A stretch of 64,000 nucleotides of DNA from Nocardia bhagyanarayanae (GTDB lineage: Bacteria; Actinomycetota; Actinomycetes; Mycobacteriales; Mycobacteriaceae), in contig NZ_VFPG01000002.1 in the NCBI RefSeq assembly GCF_006716565.1, positions 496,001 to 560,000 on the forward strand, in the 5' to 3' direction. Each line of letters starts with the position of its first letter. The stretch's first letter is position 1. The translations under genes were made by a program, and so were the position numbers. Shown here piece by piece: positions 62,008-64,000 of the stretch. The notes under the pieces were generated by a model. That model was given only the letters and a program-made list of their open reading frames with translations, was not told the origin of the DNA and did not search any database.

Positions 62008-62021
62008 CAAGTTCGAACTTG
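62008..62021. promoter_or_regulatory. Palindrome upstream of the metal transporter operon
   Basis: CAAGTTCGAACTTG is a perfect 14-base palindrome 34 bp before the binding-protein start (61973). Between it and the gene, the minus strand reads TTTAGGTAACCCGAA, resembling a DtxR/IdeR-type half-site. Regulation by a metal-sensing repressor (MntR, IdeR or Zur) is likely for such an operon, but which one cannot be decided by eye. Confidence 0.5.
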
Positions 62022-62100
62022 CCGAACGATGCTCACGTCACATCGCGTCCGGTGCATATTCCCAGCTCATAAGGGTCTTTCTCGCTGAGGGCCGCAAAGC

Positions 62101-62137
62101 ACGGAGACCGTGCCAGATTCACTGGCACGGTCTCCGT
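62101..62137 (-). terminator. Strong hairpin downstream of gap
   Basis: ACGGAGACCGTGCCAG (62101-62116) pairs perfectly with CTGGCACGGTCTCCGT (62122-62137) around ATTCA. It lies 34 bp beyond the gap stop codon in the transcription direction and before the metal transporter operon on the same strand, so it is the likely terminator. No long T-run follows, as is common in actinomycetes. Confidence 0.82.
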
Positions 62138-62171
62138 TCGGTCTTCTCGAATCGGGCTGTCGCCCCGCGGA

Positions 62172-63653
62172 CTACCGCGCGTCGGCCAGCTCGGGCACAT
62201 CCTCGGCGCTGTCCTGCGCACCCAGACGCGGGTACGTCGGATATTCGATGCCGGAGATGTACTGCACCGTTCGCACGACCTGGCACGAGTAGCCGAATTC
62301 GTTGTCGTACCAGAGGTACAGGATCACGGTGTCGCCATCGACGATGGTGGCATTGGCGTCGACGATCGACGCCGCCCGGGATCCGATGAAATCGCTCGAG
62401 ACCACATCGGTGGCCGCGGTGTAATCGAGGTTGCGGCTCAACGGCCCGGACAGCGACACCTGGCGCAGGTATTCGAGCACTTCGCCGCTCGTGGTCTCGC
62501 GCTCGAGCTGCAGGTTCAGGATCGCGACCGAGACGTCCGGCGTGGGGACGCGGATCGAGTTGCCGGTGATCTTGGCCTTGAAGTCCGGCATCGCCTTGGC
62601 GACCGCGGACGCCGCGCCGGTCTCGGTGAGCACGAGGTTGAACGGCGCGGAGCGACCACGACGGTCGGCCTTGTGGAAGTTGTCCAGCAGGTTCTGGTCG
62701 TTGGTGAACGAATGCACCGTCTCCACGTGACCGCGGACGATGCCGTACTCGTCGTCCATCGCCTTGAGCGGCGGAACGATCGCGTTGGTCGTGCACGACG
62801 CGCACGAGACGATCCGCTCCGACAGGTCCAGCCCGCGGTGGTTGACGCCGTGCACGATGTTCGGAACGTCGCCCTTGCCCGGCGCGGTCAGAACGACCTT
62901 CGCGATGCCCGGACGCAGGTGCTGCGACAGGCCTTGACGGTCACGCCACTTGCCGGTGTTGTCGATCAGGATCGCTTCGTCGATTCCGTAAGCGGTGTAG
63001 TCGATCGCCGTCGGGTCATCGCTGTAGATGAACTTGATGACGTTGCCGTTCGCGATGATCGTGTCGTTGTCGGCGTCGACCTTGATCGTTCCGTTGAAAC
63101 TGCCGTGCACCGAATCCCGCCGCAGCAGGGAAGCGCGCTTGGCCAGGTCGCCCTCGCCGCCCTTGCGCACCACGACGGCACGCAGATTCAGCCCGTTGCC
63201 GGACCCGGTCTTCTCGATGAGCAGGCGAGCGACCAGCCTGCCGATACGGCCGAAGCCGTACAGGACCACGTCGCGCGGGCCCTGCGGTTCGGCCTTGTTG
63301 CCGTCGGTGACGTCGGCCAGCACCGCGGCCGTGAACTCGGGAATCGATAGTCCGCGTTCGTCGGTGCGATAGGCCATGACCAGGCGACCGAGATCGATCT
63401 TGCACGGCCCCAGATCCAGCAGGCTGAGCGCTTCCAGGAACGGCAGCGTCTCGTCGATCGACAGCTCCTCGCCCTCGATCTGCCGCGCGAAGCGGTGCGT
63501 GCGCAGGATGCTGATCACCGATTTGTTCACCAGCGACCGGCTGTGCAGGAGGATGGTCACCCCCTTTTCGCGATACAACCGTCCAATGATCGGAATCATC
63601 GCCTCCGCCGAAGCCTCGTGAGCGTTCCAGCGGTCAAGATGGTCTGTAGTCAA
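62172..63653 (-). CDS. gapB: Glyceraldehyde-3-phosphate dehydrogenase, long (GapB-like) form
   Basis: A 493-residue enzyme. The C-terminal 360 residues are a standard GAPDH: VVLYGFGRIGRLVARLLIEK (NAD site), catalytic Cys in SCASCTTNAIVPPLKAM, the His region HSFTNDQNLLDN, RGRSAPFNLVLT and LWYDNEFGYSCQVVR. A 130-residue N-terminal extension (DHLDRWNAHEASAEAMIPII, LLHSRSLVNKSVISILRTHR) is characteristic of the about 480-residue corynebacterial GapB, which favours NADP and gluconeogenesis. ATG 63653. Confidence 0.9.
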   Translation of the reverse strand: MTTDHLDRWNAHEASAEAMIPIIGRLYREKGVTILLHSRSLVNKSVISILRTHRFARQIEGEELSIDETLPFLEALSLLDLGPCKIDLGRLVMAYRTDERGLSIPEFTAAVLADVTDGNKAEPQGPRDVVLYGFGRIGRLVARLLIEKTGSGNGLNLRAVVVRKGGEGDLAKRASLLRRDSVHGSFNGTIKVDADNDTIIANGNVIKFIYSDDPTAIDYTAYGIDEAILIDNTGKWRDRQGLSQHLRPGIAKVVLTAPGKGDVPNIVHGVNHRGLDLSERIVSCASCTTNAIVPPLKAMDDEYGIVRGHVETVHSFTNDQNLLDNFHKADRRGRSAPFNLVLTETGAASAVAKAMPDFKAKITGNSIRVPTPDVSVAILNLQLERETTSGEVLEYLRQVSLSGPLSRNLDYTAATDVVSSDFIGSRAASIVDANATIVDGDTVILYLWYDNEFGYSCQVVRTVQYISGIEYPTYPRLGAQDSAEDVPELADAR

Positions 63654-64000
63654 CGCGCGTCCTCGGGGTTCCCTCGATCTGTACGACGATTGATGCTAGC
63701 CAGCCCCGTGCTATCACAAGGCCCCGCTACCACCCTGTGAGGAGCCGCGGGTGCTGCGGAACATAATCGGCGCCCACGGCGCGGCAGGGCGGAACAAGGC
63801 CCGAGGCGGACCCGCTGAGCGGCCGGGGGCGCCGAAACCCGTTGCGACTCCAGGACACAGCGCGGCCGCAGGACTTGGTCTCGAGGCGAAGCCCGAACCT
63901 CTGCGTCGAATCGGAGAGCCCGGGTGGGAGCATCGGTCGAAGTGGCGCTGCGTGGGGTGAGCCGAGCGCGGGCGTCCGGCGCGAAATGACTTTGTCTGGG
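63654..64000. other. Upstream region of gap to window end, no gene seen
   Basis: 347 bases. It should contain the gap promoter; the 69-codon plus-strand frame at 63751-63960 is Arg/Pro/Gly-rich with no family content. Nothing else recognisable. Confidence 0.45.

Noticed and set aside
63751..63960. 69-codon plus-strand frame near the window end
   Set aside because: Gly/Arg/Pro-rich, no ribosome site or family content; likely chance in GC-rich DNA.

Overview
The window reads as chromosomal DNA of a mycolic-acid actinomycete, most likely Nocardia (Rhodococcus is the nearest alternative). The evidence is very high GC with strong third-position G/C, many GTG starts, and a lipid-centred gene set. 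That set includes polyhydroxyalkanoate synthase and depolymerase, a ketosteroid-dehydrogenase-like flavoprotein, an AccD4-like carboxyltransferase, a FabG3/Rv2002-like SDR, a wax ester synthase/diacylglycerol acyltransferase, an EphD-type hydrolase-SDR fusion, an NDMA-dependent (mycofactocin-type) alcohol dehydrogenase and a DUF3145 protein. No plasmid or phage backbone and no complete insertion sequence was recognised.

Layout. 1-24 kb is mostly lipid and redox metabolism with local regulators. It starts with the phaC end overlapped by phaZ, followed by a KstD-like oxidase, a TetR/SDR divergent pair with a clear palindromic operator, AccD4-like, SDR/HxlR and TetR/epimerase pairs, ppnP and a hotdog protein. 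Next come lysG/lysE, with degenerate copies of the lysG 3' end downstream of the gene. The lipid block at 13.9-21.3 kb holds FabG3-like, alpha/beta hydrolase, WS/DGAT, and an operon of metal-dependent hydrolase, ferredoxin reductase and EphD. Sites of the form TAGAACGTGTTCTA, matching the published KstR consensus TnnAACnnGTTnnA, sit in both divergent promoters of this block and again before the alcohol dehydrogenase at 51.6 kb. This suggests one lipid/sterol-responsive regulon.

A tRNA-Met(CAT) gene at 24.13 kb is followed to about 30.2 kb by accessory-looking DNA: a PucR-type regulator, a truncated and degenerate acyl-CoA synthetase, an esterase, broken reading frames and small unknown proteins. 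An intact mraY outside any cell-wall cluster comes next.

33.4-36.9 kb holds a two-gene operon of an ATP-binding protein and a membrane-anchored periplasmic-binding-type protein, which I do not recognise as a described system. 37.4-41.3 kb has a secreted S1-like peptidase lacking the usual Asp, a KGG protein, SRPBCC, and an MFS pump/TetR pair with operator. 41.3-46.7 kb is built around two TerD proteins: TerD-vWA, and a 680-residue TerD / DUF2510-like / zinc ribbon / HNH nuclease protein. Between them lies a divergent pair of paralogous small membrane proteins. This is the best candidate for an undescribed stress or defence system.

47-55.6 kb is mostly housekeeping or accessory metabolism: fused aminodeoxychorismate synthase, APH-like kinase, DinB-like, alcohol dehydrogenase, two serine hydrolases and DUF3145. 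55.65-58.2 kb is a gene-free repeat island: a GC-rich minisatellite of about 42-bp units flanked by 111-bp inverted repeats, a 55-57-bp palindromic element also present at 10.7 kb, and a further tandem repeat. The end carries a TIGR02206 membrane protein, a Mn/Zn-type ABC transporter operon and a long-form (GapB-type) glyceraldehyde-3-phosphate dehydrogenase.

All functional names come from reading motifs and remembered families; no database search was run.
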